Assembly: GCA_902798425.1 (NCBI GenBank) | Contig: CADBWR010000025.1 | Location: 1 to 35,147 of the forward strand | Length of the DNA stretch: 35,147 nucleotides | Reading direction: 5' to 3' | From: an uncultured Bacteroidales bacterium | GTDB taxonomy: Bacteria; Bacteroidota; Bacteroidia; Bacteroidales; Bacteroidaceae | Shown here: piece by piece, positions 15,287 through 25,190 of the stretch | How positions within the stretch are numbered: the stretch's first letter is position 1 | Layout of the letters: each line of letters begins with the position of its first letter | Made by a program: the position numbers and the translations under genes | The notes under the pieces: generated by a model | Databases searched by the model: none | What the model was told of the DNA's origin: nothing | Seen by the model: only the letters and a program-made list of their open reading frames with translations

Positions 15287-17050
15287 AAACAAGCTCTTTT
15301 CACTATCCTCTTTTCACTATCCGCTTCCGCAGCCATGGCTCAGGGCATGGTGACGGATATTAAGATTGTGGCAGTGCAGGAATGGGACAGTCTTGCCCCT
15401 CAGGCCTCAGGCTATAGTGGCGCAAACAGCGAAGACCTGGATTTCCGAAAAGGTAGAGGTGGCGGCTATGTGTTTGCCCTTTCTAAGACCAGTAAGACCC
15501 CAGAGTTATATATCACCGGCGTGAGAGTGGAGAAGAGAACTTCCTATGGATTGGAGTTTAAAGTCGGGGAAGATGAGTACAAACCTGCTCCCTTCTTCCA
15601 GGCAGCTTCACGCAAGGACGGAGAGTATCGTGGCGGACTGAACGGTCGTAACTATTTAATTTATGGCGGTGCATATCCTGAGCAAGACCACGTCTATTTC
15701 ACGCGTAGCGGCAACAAGGATTTCAGCAGACGTGTGCTCGAGTCGATAGAAGTCAGGACCAGCAAGCCTAGTACGGGTGCTAACCAGACCCAGAGCGGTG
15801 GTCATGCCGGTGGCTCACGCTATTTCCTGTATACCTGGCATACGCATAACTCCCAATTCCGACCCATTGATGGGAGCATTCTCAAACACGAGCATTACTG
15901 CGGTATTAAAGGATGTGGACTCACATTGGAAGAGCCCCACCGCTTTGTCCAGCTCTACGGCAATGATGCGTGGATGCAATATACCAAGGCAGACACCCAC
16001 GTCAATTGCGATTCAGTGCATTACAAGAAATGTATTGACTGCGGACTGGAGGTTACTGAACATCATAAGTTCGCAACCTATGTCTCAGACTGGGAGAACC
16101 ACAATCAGCGTTGTCTGACGTGCGACTATGTCATTCAGGCAGAGCACAAGCAGTTTGGCCAACAGAAGCTGCCCGTTGACGACCACTATCACATGATTTA
16201 CTGCGGCGACTGCGGATTCCTCAAGAAACTCCCTCACTCGCTGGGACGTCGTTCCGTAGTGCGGGAAGACTGCGAACACGCCGTAGTGAAATATACCTGT
16301 GTCCAGTGTTTCCATGAAATATGCTTTGATGAGCCTGGTGCGGGTCATTCCTTCGATGATAACGGTTTCTGCACCAACATGCGGTGTCTGCATCCCTATC
16401 AACGTCCCGCTGTGGAGTATTCCCAGAATGGTAAAGACAGTACCTATGTCATTAGGTCCTTCGGCAATCTCTACTGGGCTTCCGACTATGTCAACAACCG
16501 TCGTCCCAAGGCCAAATTCCGACTTGACACCGACCTCATTGCCACTGATTATGTGACGTTGCCTTGGATTCCTATCGGCACTAATGACAGCACGGCATTC
16601 GAAGGAACCTTTGACGGTAATGGTCACGTCATCACGATGCTCCAGACAGAAGAACCTGTAGCAGGCTGTGGCTACCGCGGACTCTTCGGTGCCATTGGCA
16701 AGGGTGGTGTCGTCAAGAACGTGGCACTTGCTGCCTGCAACATGCGCGGCTGGGACAATATCGGTGCCGTGGCTGGCGTCAACAACGGAACGATTGAAAG
16801 ATGCTATGTCGTCTCTTCGAGCATGAGTACCATCGGTACCGGCATGAACCTCGGCGGCATCTGCGGTCTGAACAGAGGTACTATCTCCGGCTGCGTCACG
16901 GAGCGTGACGTGTGGGTCGGCGGTGCGCGCGACTATGCCGGCGGCATCTGTGGAACCAACGAAAATGGAACGCTGTTGGGCAACATCACCGAGGCCATCT
17001 GCGGCAGCGGAACAGATGCCACGTTGCCGGAAACGGCTTCAGAGAATTGA
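15284..17050 (+). CDS. Exported protein with Cys/His ribbon-like repeats and GLUG modules
   Basis: 588 residues. A Sec signal peptide (MKQALFTILFSLSASAAMA, cleavage before QGM) with no lipobox marks it as exported rather than a lipoprotein. Residues about 20-175 form an unrecognised domain rich in strands. Residues about 202-370 hold six Cys-pair units of the form C-x2/4-C, most with a following His (HEHYCGIKGC, KKCIDCG, QRCLTCD, IYCGDCG, YTCVQC, GFCTNMRC), suggesting small metal-binding ribbons. From about residue 440 come GLUG modules (FEGTFDGNGHVI, YRGLFGAIG, NIGAVAGVNNGTIERC, NLGGICGLNRGTISGC). GLUG modules occur in bacterial surface proteins and proteases. The protein stops at TASEN without a sorting-like tail, unlike the next three. 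Confidence 0.8.
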   Translation: MKQALFTILFSLSASAAMAQGMVTDIKIVAVQEWDSLAPQASGYSGANSEDLDFRKGRGGGYVFALSKTSKTPELYITGVRVEKRTSYGLEFKVGEDEYKPAPFFQAASRKDGEYRGGLNGRNYLIYGGAYPEQDHVYFTRSGNKDFSRRVLESIEVRTSKPSTGANQTQSGGHAGGSRYFLYTWHTHNSQFRPIDGSILKHEHYCGIKGCGLTLEEPHRFVQLYGNDAWMQYTKADTHVNCDSVHYKKCIDCGLEVTEHHKFATYVSDWENHNQRCLTCDYVIQAEHKQFGQQKLPVDDHYHMIYCGDCGFLKKLPHSLGRRSVVREDCEHAVVKYTCVQCFHEICFDEPGAGHSFDDNGFCTNMRCLHPYQRPAVEYSQNGKDSTYVIRSFGNLYWASDYVNNRRPKAKFRLDTDLIATDYVTLPWIPIGTNDSTAFEGTFDGNGHVITMLQTEEPVAGCGYRGLFGAIGKGGVVKNVALAACNMRGWDNIGAVAGVNNGTIERCYVVSSSMSTIGTGMNLGGICGLNRGTISGCVTERDVWVGGARDYAGGICGTNENGTLLGNITEAICGSGTDATLPETASEN

Positions 17051-17072
17051 CAATTAAGAATTGACAATTGAG
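17045..17072 (+). repeat. Two 14-bp repeats spanning a stop codon
   Basis: AATTGACAATTAAG (17045-17058) and AATTGACAATTGAG (17059-17072) overlap the stop codon of the upstream gene. They end 13 bases before the ATG at 17086. Confidence 0.7.
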
Positions 17073-17085
17073 AATAGAAAGAGAT

Positions 17086-19854
17086 ATGGGCAAGAAGTTT
17101 TTTTATATTTTTACCGTTTTGTTATTTTCCCTTTCCGCTGCCAGTGCAGCTACAGATACGGAAGGCAAGCAACTGTTCCCTCTGATGGGTGGCACTACAA
17201 GTGATGGAATTGTAGTGTCCGAGCCTCTGTTAGACGGTTTCCAAGTGACAACGGACAATATGTTAAATGTCGTAGGAACAGTCGCGAAAGCCACTGCGAT
17301 ATTCACTGTCACTGTTCCTGACGGAAAAGTAGCTGTTCTTGAATATTCGGGAATTGTCAAAGCCATGAAGCCAAAGGGTGCTAAGGTCCATAACCCTCAG
17401 ACTTTTTTCTCTGTGAGATATGATGACAAATTGGCCAAACACCATAAAGAAAAGGCTAAAATAGAAATTTGTTCAGAGTTTATCCGTATTGGTGAAGGAA
17501 AGCATACTGTCATTCTTGAAGGCAATTGTACTCCAGAGCCATGTGTCTTGGGAGGAACCCTTAATCCCATCTATATTCATATCCATGATTTCACCGAACC
17601 GAAATTGTTGCGTGAACCCATCTGTGGTCAGCCTGGTATCATCAATTCCAAATGTATCATCTGTGGCATCGACTCCACACGCAGGATTGCTCCTAAATAC
17701 CAGGCGCATGTTCTGAAAAAGAATGCTACCACTAAAACCAGCTGTATGGCCAATATTGGCTCATTAACCTTCTGTGAGCAATGTCCTTATAGTGAAATAG
17801 AGCGTAAAGACAGTATCGTAGGTCATGATTTTGACGAAGACGGCAGGTGCCGTGAGTGTAAGTTGCGCAGACCTAAAAGCAATGCTGAACATTCGGTATA
17901 CGAAATCTACGAAGCCAGTGAACTGCGTGTTCTGTCAGAGCTGATATCTTTAGGCATCGTTCCCGGCAACATCGGTATTGATATCAAGGCAGACCTGAAA
18001 TTCAGTAGAGATACAACCATGACCCCATTAGGCACCTTCGAACACCCGTTCCAGGGCGTACTGAATGGCAATGGTCACCATATTCGCGGCATCTCCAATT
18101 GCTTCCAGGGTGTTGACTGCCTGGGTCTTGTGGGCGTAGCCAAGGGAACCCTCACGTCACATGCGGTCATTGCCAACCTCATCTACGATGCTGAAAACAC
18201 GATGAAGGGTACAGCCTGTGTAGGCGGTATCGTGGGCTATGCAAGCTGTTGCGACATTGTCAACTGCGCCAGCTTCGGAGCACTGGAAGGCTTGAATTAT
18301 GTCGGCAGTATCGTTGGATATGCCGATCAGTATGTCAGCTTCCAGAATTGTGCGTCAGTATCTTCTATCAAGACACAAGGCAATTGGAACCCCATGGCAT
18401 GCGGTCTGCCCCACGGACGCATCCTGAACAGCTATGGTGCTGCCACTAACAGCCTGGGTGGTGCTGTAGACGAGTTGGCTACCACGACATTCCGTCATTG
18501 TTTCACCACGATGGGCAGCGATGAAGGACTCACCTTCGTCAGTCCTGACGTCATGTCGTCCTACAACATGGTTGAGATGCTTAATCAGCAGTCTGAATCA
18601 CCAGCCTTCGTGATGTCAGAGAATGATGCCTACCCGTTGCCGGTGGTCAACACTACCATTAAAGCCATGCCCAATGCTGATATCCCCACCAAGTGGAAAG
18701 CCATACCGCGCCGTGTCATGTTGGGCGACGTTACGGACGGCGGCTATGTGAAGAGTGAGAAGGATTCTCAGATAGAGGTTTACGGTGGCTATGTCGATGA
18801 GACAGCTACTGCCGCTTTAGGTATGACCTTAGAAGAGGTTGTCAGAAAGGATTCCGTTCAGTATGACGATTTCGACCGCGCCTACATTCTGACATGCAGT
18901 GTCGACAACGGGGATTTTGAAATGTTCGAACCCATAAGCGGAGGAAGCATGCAGGACTTTGAGTCTTATATGCTCGCACCCGATTCTACTTATCTTAAAT
19001 ACACGCGATACTATGTTTCAGGTGAGAATGTCAAGCCCGTGACGGAAACGATTGATGACTGGTCTGGACCGAATGAACAGATTGATGAATACGATATAAA
19101 GGACGGCAACTATCGTCATGTGTCGCATATCATCATCGAGAACGAAGATAAAGTTACCTATCAGGAGAATGTCGACGGCAGAATGATGACAACCTGGAGT
19201 CTCAAGACCGTATACAACGAGTCGGGCGAAGCCGTAGCCATAGAGACGTATTCGCATAATCATAATACAGGTGAGACCCGTCTGGAATATCGTTATGAAT
19301 ATGACTCAGATGACTCAAGTGGCTCAGGTGACTCAAGTGGCTCAGCATCCCCTTACTATGCAGAATATGTGGACGAGGCAACCAATACCATCCACATTAT
19401 CTTTAATGATTTGCAAAGCAATACTAACACTGTCATCTCCCGTGAGCATTATATCCTCTCTGCCGACGACCAGTATCTCCGTGAAATCCGTACGGAAAAG
19501 ATGATTGACGGTAAACCCTACCTGATTGATGGCATGTACTTCGTCTACAACAACGACGACGGTGACCTTCTCCAGTGTGTGGCTTACGGTCCTGAAGATT
19601 CTGACGACCTTGAGAGTGATTTGCGTGCTTATCAGTATATGGAGTTTCTTGGTATATGGAAGACTGATCCGTATCCCACGGCTATCCAGATACCTACGGT
19701 GGAAAAGCCGTCTATTGACAAGCAGAAGGACTATACCGTCTACGATATTCAGGGCCGTGTGGTTCGACGGGTGACCAATCTGCACGATCCGTTCAGCGGT
19801 CTTCCCAAGGGACTCTACATCTATCAGGGTTCCAAGTATCTTAAAAGGAATTGA
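17086..19854 (+). CDS. Exported GLUG protein with Cys-rich segment and sorting-like tail
   Basis: 922 residues from ATG 17086, which gives a clean Sec signal (MGKKFFYIFTVLLFSLSAASA, then ATDTEG). After an unrecognised N-terminal strand-rich domain, residues 180-258 hold Cys pairs (CGQPG, KCIICG, FCEQC, RCRECK), a shorter version of the ribbon region next door. GLUG modules follow from about residue 322 (FQGVLNGNGHHI, VGGIVGYASCCDIVNCASF, VGSIVGYAD). Residues about 560-870 are an acidic region with a Ser/Gly/Asp linker (DSSGSGDSSGS). The end (from about residue 885: VYDIQGRVVRRV, then GLPKGLYIYQGSKYLKRN) matches the short C-terminal module common in Prevotella secreted proteins, related to type IX secretion sorting domains. 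Secretion route is inferred. Confidence 0.82.
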   Translation: MGKKFFYIFTVLLFSLSAASAATDTEGKQLFPLMGGTTSDGIVVSEPLLDGFQVTTDNMLNVVGTVAKATAIFTVTVPDGKVAVLEYSGIVKAMKPKGAKVHNPQTFFSVRYDDKLAKHHKEKAKIEICSEFIRIGEGKHTVILEGNCTPEPCVLGGTLNPIYIHIHDFTEPKLLREPICGQPGIINSKCIICGIDSTRRIAPKYQAHVLKKNATTKTSCMANIGSLTFCEQCPYSEIERKDSIVGHDFDEDGRCRECKLRRPKSNAEHSVYEIYEASELRVLSELISLGIVPGNIGIDIKADLKFSRDTTMTPLGTFEHPFQGVLNGNGHHIRGISNCFQGVDCLGLVGVAKGTLTSHAVIANLIYDAENTMKGTACVGGIVGYASCCDIVNCASFGALEGLNYVGSIVGYADQYVSFQNCASVSSIKTQGNWNPMACGLPHGRILNSYGAATNSLGGAVDELATTTFRHCFTTMGSDEGLTFVSPDVMSSYNMVEMLNQQSESPAFVMSENDAYPLPVVNTTIKAMPNADIPTKWKAIPRRVMLGDVTDGGYVKSEKDSQIEVYGGYVDETATAALGMTLEEVVRKDSVQYDDFDRAYILTCSVDNGDFEMFEPISGGSMQDFESYMLAPDSTYLKYTRYYVSGENVKPVTETIDDWSGPNEQIDEYDIKDGNYRHVSHIIIENEDKVTYQENVDGRMMTTWSLKTVYNESGEAVAIETYSHNHNTGETRLEYRYEYDSDDSSGSGDSSGSASPYYAEYVDEATNTIHIIFNDLQSNTNTVISREHYILSADDQYLREIRTEKMIDGKPYLIDGMYFVYNNDDGDLLQCVAYGPEDSDDLESDLRAYQYMEFLGIWKTDPYPTAIQIPTVEKPSIDKQKDYTVYDIQGRVVRRVTNLHDPFSGLPKGLYIYQGSKYLKRN

Positions 19855-19883
19855 GAATTGATAATTGAGGATTGATAATTAAT
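19849..19883 (+). repeat. 14-bp repeats immediately before the next start codon
   Basis: A half unit AATTGAG (19849-19855), then AATTGATAATTGAG (19856-19869) and GATTGATAATTAAT (19870-19883). They start at the upstream stop codon and end directly at ATG 19884. The unit is nearly identical to that at 17045-17072. Confidence 0.7.
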
Positions 19884-22800
19884 ATGATGAAGAAGTTTCA
19901 GTTATTGACAGCCTTGATACTGTTGGTTTCGGTCAGTGTGTGGGCAGAAGAACCACCAAGGTTTAATGTGTCAGAAAGCGCAACCAACCCCATGGAGAAC
20001 GGGTCAATTAGTATTCCCGACCAGAGTAACATAGTTGGTAGTACCGTGACGGTCTATTGTAAACCGGAGATAGGCTATGGCATGTCGAGAGGTGTTTACT
20101 ACGCCACTCGTAATGCCAATGGCGGTCTCTCTGCCCCCATGTTGGCAGTAAACAAGAGTACCTATCCTGATGATCGCGGCAATAGGACACAGCGATTTCA
20201 GTTTGAGATGCCCGCAGCTGACGTAGAGGTGTGGGCATACTTTGTTCCTCTGCGTACGATGAAGATTCATCAGTCCAAGGATGCCAAGAGCAAGTTAGTG
20301 CCGAGGTATGGTCTGGTCAAGGAAGAAGACGACTATGCTTTGGTACAGAATGTACCCACCAAGCCCATCATCCTGAAGTCTGTTCCCGATACTGTCAAGA
20401 ATGATGATGGCTCTATCAAGATGGTCTACGAGCTGGTCGATGCTGAAATTACCAATATCAATCCGAGCTATTGCTTTAAGAGTGCGGACTCCATCGTGAT
20501 TTACATGCCCAACTCAGCTGATGATGTGCATGTCACGCCCATCTTTGGCCAGCAGAATTATAAGTTCGATATAAAGGGAGACACCACCTACGTCAAGGTT
20601 GCTATTGGCAATGAAGCCCCGAAGGCACGTGAAGAGGTCGATGTCATCCTGACCAGTGCGGCAGGTTATATTCCTAAGGACATCAGTTTTACCGGCTGCA
20701 AGTCATCGTGGTTGAAGGAAAAACCAGTGCGCCTGTCTAATGGCAAGTGGAAAACCATCTATCGCTGCAAGTTCGACTTGCAGGATGTTACCCTCTTTGT
20801 CAACCATGAGCGCGTCTATTCCTTCAGTGTCAACGACACCAAAGATACCAAGCGCGTAAAGACATACATCCCCGAGATGATTGCCGGCTACCCGGGTGTC
20901 GCCCGCGATGGACAGCAGATTCCCGTGGTGTTTATGATGCCTAAGAGTTACAGTGTCAAGTACAATGTGAAGGGACTGGCCACGAAACCGCTGCCTTACC
21001 ACAATGCACTGAGAAACAGTTTCGCTGATGAGGGCCTGAACGGGTGGACTGATGAAACCCCAGACAATGGAAATCGTCTTCCCGTTGCTGTATTTACCGA
21101 TTCCATCGGCAACAAATATTGGCGTACCAGCGGTATCAACAAGATGTCGCAGACCGTGGACATCAGCACCTACGCTTTCCCCGATGATACGAAGAAGAAC
21201 GGCAGGTTAAACGTTGCAGCCATTGCCAGCATCAATCCCTACGGTGCCTACACTGCAAGGGTCAGCATCGTTACGGGAGGTAATGGCAAATCTGAGTCCT
21301 TGGTTGTTGCCGACATTCCCGGAAAGGTGCAGGATTGGGTTACCGAACTGAAGGTAGGCACGGTCGATGCCACTGCCACTGAGCTGAAGCTGCTGGTGGA
21401 GGGACAGGCTGATGACGAGAACAAGCGCAGCTACACCGGTCCTATGTTTGACGACCTCTGTCTGCTGCTTCCCACAGAAGAGCAGTCCATCAAGAATGAA
21501 AACGTCCTTATCTTCACCATGAAAGATAAAGACGTCACCATCGACTATACGCCAGAGGGCGAGCAAGGCACCATGAGCATTGTCAAGACCGACCATGCCA
21601 GCTTGACGCTGTACAATACCATCACTAGAGAAGAGGGCGAAACCATCAAGGTCATGACCGATGATGTCATCACCATCAAGGGTAAGGCCGATGACGGCTA
21701 TGCTGTCTACTCCTTGTCACTTGCTCCTCCCACGCAGGAGAGCAGTGCGAGGGTTGCTGCTGGTGCTGCATATGAAGACTTTGAGGACTTTGAAGATTTT
21801 GATGAATCAGAGATTATCGACCCAGTCTCTATTGACTTCGTTGCCAATGAGACCACCTTCCGCTACACCATGCAGAACAGCGACGACCTCGCCGTTACGC
21901 CCACTGTCGACAAGCAGAAGGTCATGCTCAAGAACTATTTCGGAGGCAAGATTACGGTCGATAAAGAGTTTGCCAAGAAGGGTGAGACCGTTGTCGTTAC
22001 CGTCAAGACCAGACCCGGCAACCAGTTGAAGCGCATCAGTACAAGTCCTGCCAATGCCGTGCAGTTTAAAGAGGAGCAGGTAGATAAAGCTACCGGTGAA
22101 GGCACCTATTCCTTTGTGATGCCCGCCTCTTATATCACGCTGAAGGGCGAGTTCATCGTGCCCATTACCACTGCACAGCGCTTAGACAGCATCTCACAGC
22201 AGTTGGGTACCTTCCGCCTCGACGCCGATTTGGACCTGGGCAGTGAATGGAACAACAAGTCCATCACCCTCATTGGCGATTTCGACGGCAATGGCCACCA
22301 TATTAAATATGCAGGCAATAGCAGCCTCTTCCATATCGTCGACACCACAGCCTCCGTTCGCCATCTCTATGTTGATGCCAATGTGAAGGGGCCGAAGATT
22401 GGAGCAGGCAGTGACGACTATAAGGGTGGCATCTGCTCCTATAACTACGGTATCATCGAAGACTGTGAGGTCAGCGGTGCCGTTAAGAACGAGCGCCCGG
22501 CTTCCACCGTCGGTGCTATTGCCGGACTCAATGCCGGCAATATGAGCAAAGGAAGCATTGCCTATTGTCACGTCCTCTGTGAAGGCTTGGAAGGTCCGAC
22601 GGTCTATGGCATAGCCCGCCAGAGCAAGGGCTCCGTCATCAAGGACAACGTCTTCAGTGGTATGTTTGTCGCTGGCGAAAGCCGTACCTATATGGTTAGT
22701 AACGACATGGACAGCGTTACCATTGAGCGCAACTACTATGTATCCAATACTGGCAATGCCAGAGCAACGGTCTGCAGCGGAGTGTCAGCGACAACGCCGG

Positions 22801-25190
22801 ACATGATAACCGACCTTATCAAGAATGCGCCGCAGCACAATACCGTCTACGTTGCCAGCCTCAAGAGCAAGTATGTGGGTGGCTATACCATCCAATTCTC
22901 TCTGCCTGAGAATGTCAATCTGGTCAACAGCTCTACCGAGCAGGCTAATGCCGGCACCCTGATTACCGCATCCGTAAGTGTAACGGGCAACAACCACCTG
23001 AAGAGCATCACCATCTCCAAGACCGACGGCACCGATGCTCAGGAGTGTACCTTCACCGACGATATGGAGAGTGTCTATTCCTTCTCGTTCACCATGCCCG
23101 GTCATGATGTCCTCATCTCCTTCCAGACCGAGGTGGGCAGAAACATCTTTACCGCCAGCCAGTTTGCCAGTATCGACGATCAGAAGGGCATCTACTACCT
23201 GCAGCGTGATATTGAGCTGAACAACTGGGAGAAGTCCGTCAATCTGGATGGCACCTTCCATGGCAACGGCCATACCATCAAGTTCCACGAAGAAGGTACC
23301 ACCAAGGGACTCTTCTATCGACTCAGGGCGGGTGCCTTGCTCGAGGGCCTGCGTGTTGACGGCGTCATAGAGACCAGTGAGAACTGTGCCGGACTCGTCT
23401 ACGAGAACAAGGGAACCATTCGCAACTGTCATTTCTATGGCCAGATTGTGAGACTCCAGGGCAAGCGCCCCAAGAAGAACCGCATAGCAGCCATTGTCTA
23501 CAAGAACGACGACGAGGGCAAGGTTGAATACTGTTCTGCCGCAGGTGAACTGACCAACACGGGCAACCAGGACCCTGTCGACAAGTGTCCGCTGTATGGT
23601 ATCAGCGACGCCTCGAAGGTCACCAACTGCGTATGGATTAGCAATAAGGAGACCAACGACACCTACCGCCAGAAGGCACAGAGCACACTCAACGACTATC
23701 CGGTCTTTGCCCAGGGCATCCTCGACAGAATCGACGCCCGCATCATCACGGGCAGCAATAGCCAGACGGTGACGAGTGGTCAGACCCTTGCCGAGCTCAC
23801 CATCACGGACGGCGAGCCGTTCTTCTGCACCAGTGACGTCAAGGTCAGCCGCATTGTCTATAAGCGTAAGGCTACGAAGAACCTGGAGCCGTGGGTACTG
23901 CCCTTCGCCTTCACTCAGATGGCAGGCGAAGGCAAGTTCACCTATCATGAGGCCATAGAGAAAGACAAGAAGCCTGACCTCGGACCAGCCAATGCGCTGA
24001 CCCTCAGCAATGCTCCGCAAGCTGTCTCTTATGACTTCAACAACCCCTGGCTCGTCAGCAATGATGCCGACGGTGAGGAAAGAACCTACGTGCTGAGCAA
24101 TGCCGACGGCAGTCCCATCATCCTCAAGGCAACCGCTGACCACCGTGTCGCCCGCTACAAGTCCATCCTGGACATAGGCTGTTTCTTTGCCGCCTACGAC
24201 ACCATCCCTGCTAAGATTGTCAACGACGAGCTGATGTACGTATGGAATGGCACCCGTCAGGAGTTTGTCCTTTCCAACGGCTCTGTAGCCCTCCAGCCAA
24301 ACCGCTTCTACCTGCAGTTCTACAACTCCACTTCCAAGAAGTTCGTCAGGTACCCGGAGACCCAGTGGGCAAAGAATGAGATGGCAACATCCAGCAAAGC
24401 CAGTGCTCCGCGACGTCTTGCTGAGACTCTGGCTGACGGCTGGCAGCCCGTCTTCCTTGATCCGCGCCAGCCGCAGAGCATCACGACGCGTATGCTCGAC
24501 TACTACGACGTGGCTTATCTGACAGACATCAGTGGCGAGGTGCTCAACGAAGATACCGAGTCGCCGCTCGCTGCCGTGTCACTCGTTTATATGATGGCTG
24601 ACGGTCGCATGGACCTTCCCGCAGCACTCCCCTTGTTGGTACGTGCCAAGCGTTCCGACGCCGAACCCCTGGCTGATGCCAAGGCCGGTGCTGAGCTGGA
24701 CGAGTTGCTCACGCAGATGATGCTGGAGGAAGAAGAAACTGACGGCGACGAAGACTATGAAGAAGACGAGTCAGAAGACTTTGACATACCGCACTACTGG
24801 TGCGCCTCCTTCGACAACCGTCTCGACATATGGGAACTGCCGGCACCTGAGCGCTATGCAGACCTGGCAGAGTACGGCGGCATGGTGTTCAACGACAACT
24901 ACTACGACCAGTCGTTCGTCTATGCTACTGCTGGCGACACCCGTAGCACGTCACCCATGAGCTATTGCATCACCCTGCTCAATGCCAAGACCTTCGAACT
25001 GCTGCCGCTGATGGGCGACCGTGTCTTCGTAGAGTTCCTCGTGCCTGCAGGGGCTACAGGAATCGATACGGTTAAGGGTGAAGGCTTCACGGTTAATGAT
25101 TCTGAATCCTATAACCTCAATGGCCAACGTGTAGATTCTAACTATAAAGGTATTATCGTTCAAAAAGGACGCAAAATATATAAACGATGA
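19884..25190 (+). CDS. Large exported GLUG-repeat protein with sorting-like tail
   Basis: 1768 residues from ATG 19884 (ATG 19887 equally possible). A Sec signal ends at SVSVWA before EEPP. The first 780 residues are strand-rich, with several repeats containing V-T-V or I-T-I followed by 'FVMPA'-like motifs (QFEMPAADVEVWAYF, SFVMPASYITLKGEF, SFTMPGHDVLISF), suggesting tandem Ig-like or InlB-like modules. GLUG modules start at about residue 800 (FDGNGHHIKY) and again at 1125 (FHGNGHTIKF). Two acidic tracts stand out: EDFEDFEDFDESE near residue 635 and EEEETDGDEDYEEDESEDFD near 1615. The C-terminus (SYNLNGQRVDSNYKGIIVQK, ending in GRKIYKR) is a sorting-like tail. Its stop overlaps the next start by four bases (ATGA). 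It is likely a surface or secreted adhesin; no enzyme motif is seen. Confidence 0.82.
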   Translation: MMKKFQLLTALILLVSVSVWAEEPPRFNVSESATNPMENGSISIPDQSNIVGSTVTVYCKPEIGYGMSRGVYYATRNANGGLSAPMLAVNKSTYPDDRGNRTQRFQFEMPAADVEVWAYFVPLRTMKIHQSKDAKSKLVPRYGLVKEEDDYALVQNVPTKPIILKSVPDTVKNDDGSIKMVYELVDAEITNINPSYCFKSADSIVIYMPNSADDVHVTPIFGQQNYKFDIKGDTTYVKVAIGNEAPKAREEVDVILTSAAGYIPKDISFTGCKSSWLKEKPVRLSNGKWKTIYRCKFDLQDVTLFVNHERVYSFSVNDTKDTKRVKTYIPEMIAGYPGVARDGQQIPVVFMMPKSYSVKYNVKGLATKPLPYHNALRNSFADEGLNGWTDETPDNGNRLPVAVFTDSIGNKYWRTSGINKMSQTVDISTYAFPDDTKKNGRLNVAAIASINPYGAYTARVSIVTGGNGKSESLVVADIPGKVQDWVTELKVGTVDATATELKLLVEGQADDENKRSYTGPMFDDLCLLLPTEEQSIKNENVLIFTMKDKDVTIDYTPEGEQGTMSIVKTDHASLTLYNTITREEGETIKVMTDDVITIKGKADDGYAVYSLSLAPPTQESSARVAAGAAYEDFEDFEDFDESEIIDPVSIDFVANETTFRYTMQNSDDLAVTPTVDKQKVMLKNYFGGKITVDKEFAKKGETVVVTVKTRPGNQLKRISTSPANAVQFKEEQVDKATGEGTYSFVMPASYITLKGEFIVPITTAQRLDSISQQLGTFRLDADLDLGSEWNNKSITLIGDFDGNGHHIKYAGNSSLFHIVDTTASVRHLYVDANVKGPKIGAGSDDYKGGICSYNYGIIEDCEVSGAVKNERPASTVGAIAGLNAGNMSKGSIAYCHVLCEGLEGPTVYGIARQSKGSVIKDNVFSGMFVAGESRTYMVSNDMDSVTIERNYYVSNTGNARATVCSGVSATTPDMITDLIKNAPQHNTVYVASLKSKYVGGYTIQFSLPENVNLVNSSTEQANAGTLITASVSVTGNNHLKSITISKTDGTDAQECTFTDDMESVYSFSFTMPGHDVLISFQTEVGRNIFTASQFASIDDQKGIYYLQRDIELNNWEKSVNLDGTFHGNGHTIKFHEEGTTKGLFYRLRAGALLEGLRVDGVIETSENCAGLVYENKGTIRNCHFYGQIVRLQGKRPKKNRIAAIVYKNDDEGKVEYCSAAGELTNTGNQDPVDKCPLYGISDASKVTNCVWISNKETNDTYRQKAQSTLNDYPVFAQGILDRIDARIITGSNSQTVTSGQTLAELTITDGEPFFCTSDVKVSRIVYKRKATKNLEPWVLPFAFTQMAGEGKFTYHEAIEKDKKPDLGPANALTLSNAPQAVSYDFNNPWLVSNDADGEERTYVLSNADGSPIILKATADHRVARYKSILDIGCFFAAYDTIPAKIVNDELMYVWNGTRQEFVLSNGSVALQPNRFYLQFYNSTSKKFVRYPETQWAKNEMATSSKASAPRRLAETLADGWQPVFLDPRQPQSITTRMLDYYDVAYLTDISGEVLNEDTESPLAAVSLVYMMADGRMDLPAALPLLVRAKRSDAEPLADAKAGAELDELLTQMMLEEEETDGDEDYEEDESEDFDIPHYWCASFDNRLDIWELPAPERYADLAEYGGMVFNDNYYDQSFVYATAGDTRSTSPMSYCITLLNAKTFELLPLMGDRVFVEFLVPAGATGIDTVKGEGFTVNDSESYNLNGQRVDSNYKGIIVQKGRKIYKR

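Noticed and set aside
15826-16400. Zinc-dependent protease in the Cys/His-rich exported protein
   Set aside because: The histidines occur with Cys pairs in repeated ribbons; there is no HExxH or other protease motif, although GLUG modules are also found in M26 peptidases.
22785-24143. 452-codon open frame on the minus strand
   Set aside because: It lies wholly inside the well-supported GLUG protein gene, has no signal, domain or promoter, and reads as low-complexity shadow sequence from the codon bias of the plus strand.
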